A stretch of DNA of 6,785 bases from Syntrophomonadaceae bacterium. Its GTDB lineage: Bacteria > Bacillota_D > Dethiobacteria > DTU022 > PWGO01. The DNA is taken from positions 1 to 6,785 of the forward strand of contig PWGT01000022.1 in assembly GCA_003554535.1 (NCBI GenBank). Reading direction: 5' to 3'. The translations under genes and the position numbers were made by a program. A model generated the notes under the pieces. The model did not search any database, was not told the origin of the DNA, and was given only the letters and a program-made list of their open reading frames with translations. Each line of letters opens with the position of its first letter. The stretch's first letter is position 1. Positions 6,733 to 6,785 of this stretch are shown here, piece by piece.

Positions 6733-6785
6733 ATGCCAAAAGTAGCCCTGATCGGCGCAGGCAGCGTTGTCTTTGCCAGCAACAT
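6733..6785 (+). CDS. Glycoside hydrolase family 4 protein, N-terminal fragment
   Basis: Only the first 17 codons are in the window: MPKVALIGAGSVVFASN. This is the first strand and glycine-rich loop of the NAD-binding fold, with the GAGSxxFxxN pattern typical of family 4 glycoside hydrolases (MelA-like alpha-galactosidases, alpha-glucosidases and relatives). These enzymes use NAD and a divalent metal ion to cleave sugars by an oxidation-elimination route in the cytoplasm. CAGGAG (6718-6723) sits nine bases before the ATG. An in-frame ATG at 6715 would add six residues (MQEFRP) but has a poorer binding site. The gene continues beyond the right edge; the sugar specificity cannot be judged. A different Rossmann-fold dehydrogenase is possible but less likely. 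Confidence 0.7.
   Translation, partial: MPKVALIGAGSVVFASN

Overview
The window reads as chromosomal DNA of a Gram-positive, Clostridia-like member of the Bacillota. The evidence is strong AGGAGG-type ribosome binding sites, a TTG start on the chemoreceptor gene, a corrinoid-activating ASKHA protein of the kind found in acetogens and other corrinoid-using anaerobes, and a membrane-anchored SH3b protein. The acidic extracellular parts of two proteins would fit a salt- or alkali-adapted anaerobe such as a Dethiobacter relative, but that is only a guess. The first ~2.5 kb is visibly AT-rich; from about position 2500 onward the genes are more GC-balanced.

Region by region: 1-548 is a non-coding, AT-rich leader with small inverted repeats and possibly the edge of something to the left. 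Positions 549-2123 (+) encode an ASKHA (DUF4445/RACE-type) reductive activator of corrinoid proteins that lacks the usual ferredoxin domain. Positions 2184-2430 (-) hold a broken antitoxin gene of the TIGR02574 'addiction module' family, interrupted by a one-base insertion in a run of seven A, with no toxin beside it. Two GC-rich hairpins (2507-2563) separate this from a minus-strand gene (2565-3527) for a single-pass membrane protein with an extracellular SH3b domain. A 401-base divergent intergenic region (3528-3928) carries a promoter for that gene, three AATGGGGA motifs spaced exactly 22 bases apart, and an AT-rich hairpin.

Positions 3929-5983 (+) encode a complete transmembrane chemoreceptor (double-Cache sensor, HAMP, signalling hairpin), followed after 81 bases by cheW (6065-6562), probably as one transcript. 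CheW couples receptors to the CheA kinase, so the pair is a receptor-plus-adaptor module; no CheA, CheY, CheR or CheB is present here. A hairpin of REP-like type (6596-6646) follows, then the first 17 codons of a family 4 glycoside hydrolase, which runs off the right edge.

I do not see a clear undescribed multi-gene system. The items most worth checking are the ferredoxin-less corrinoid activator, the frameshifted orphan antitoxin, the 22-base phased repeats upstream of the receptor gene, and the possible relation of those repeats to the hairpin after cheW.
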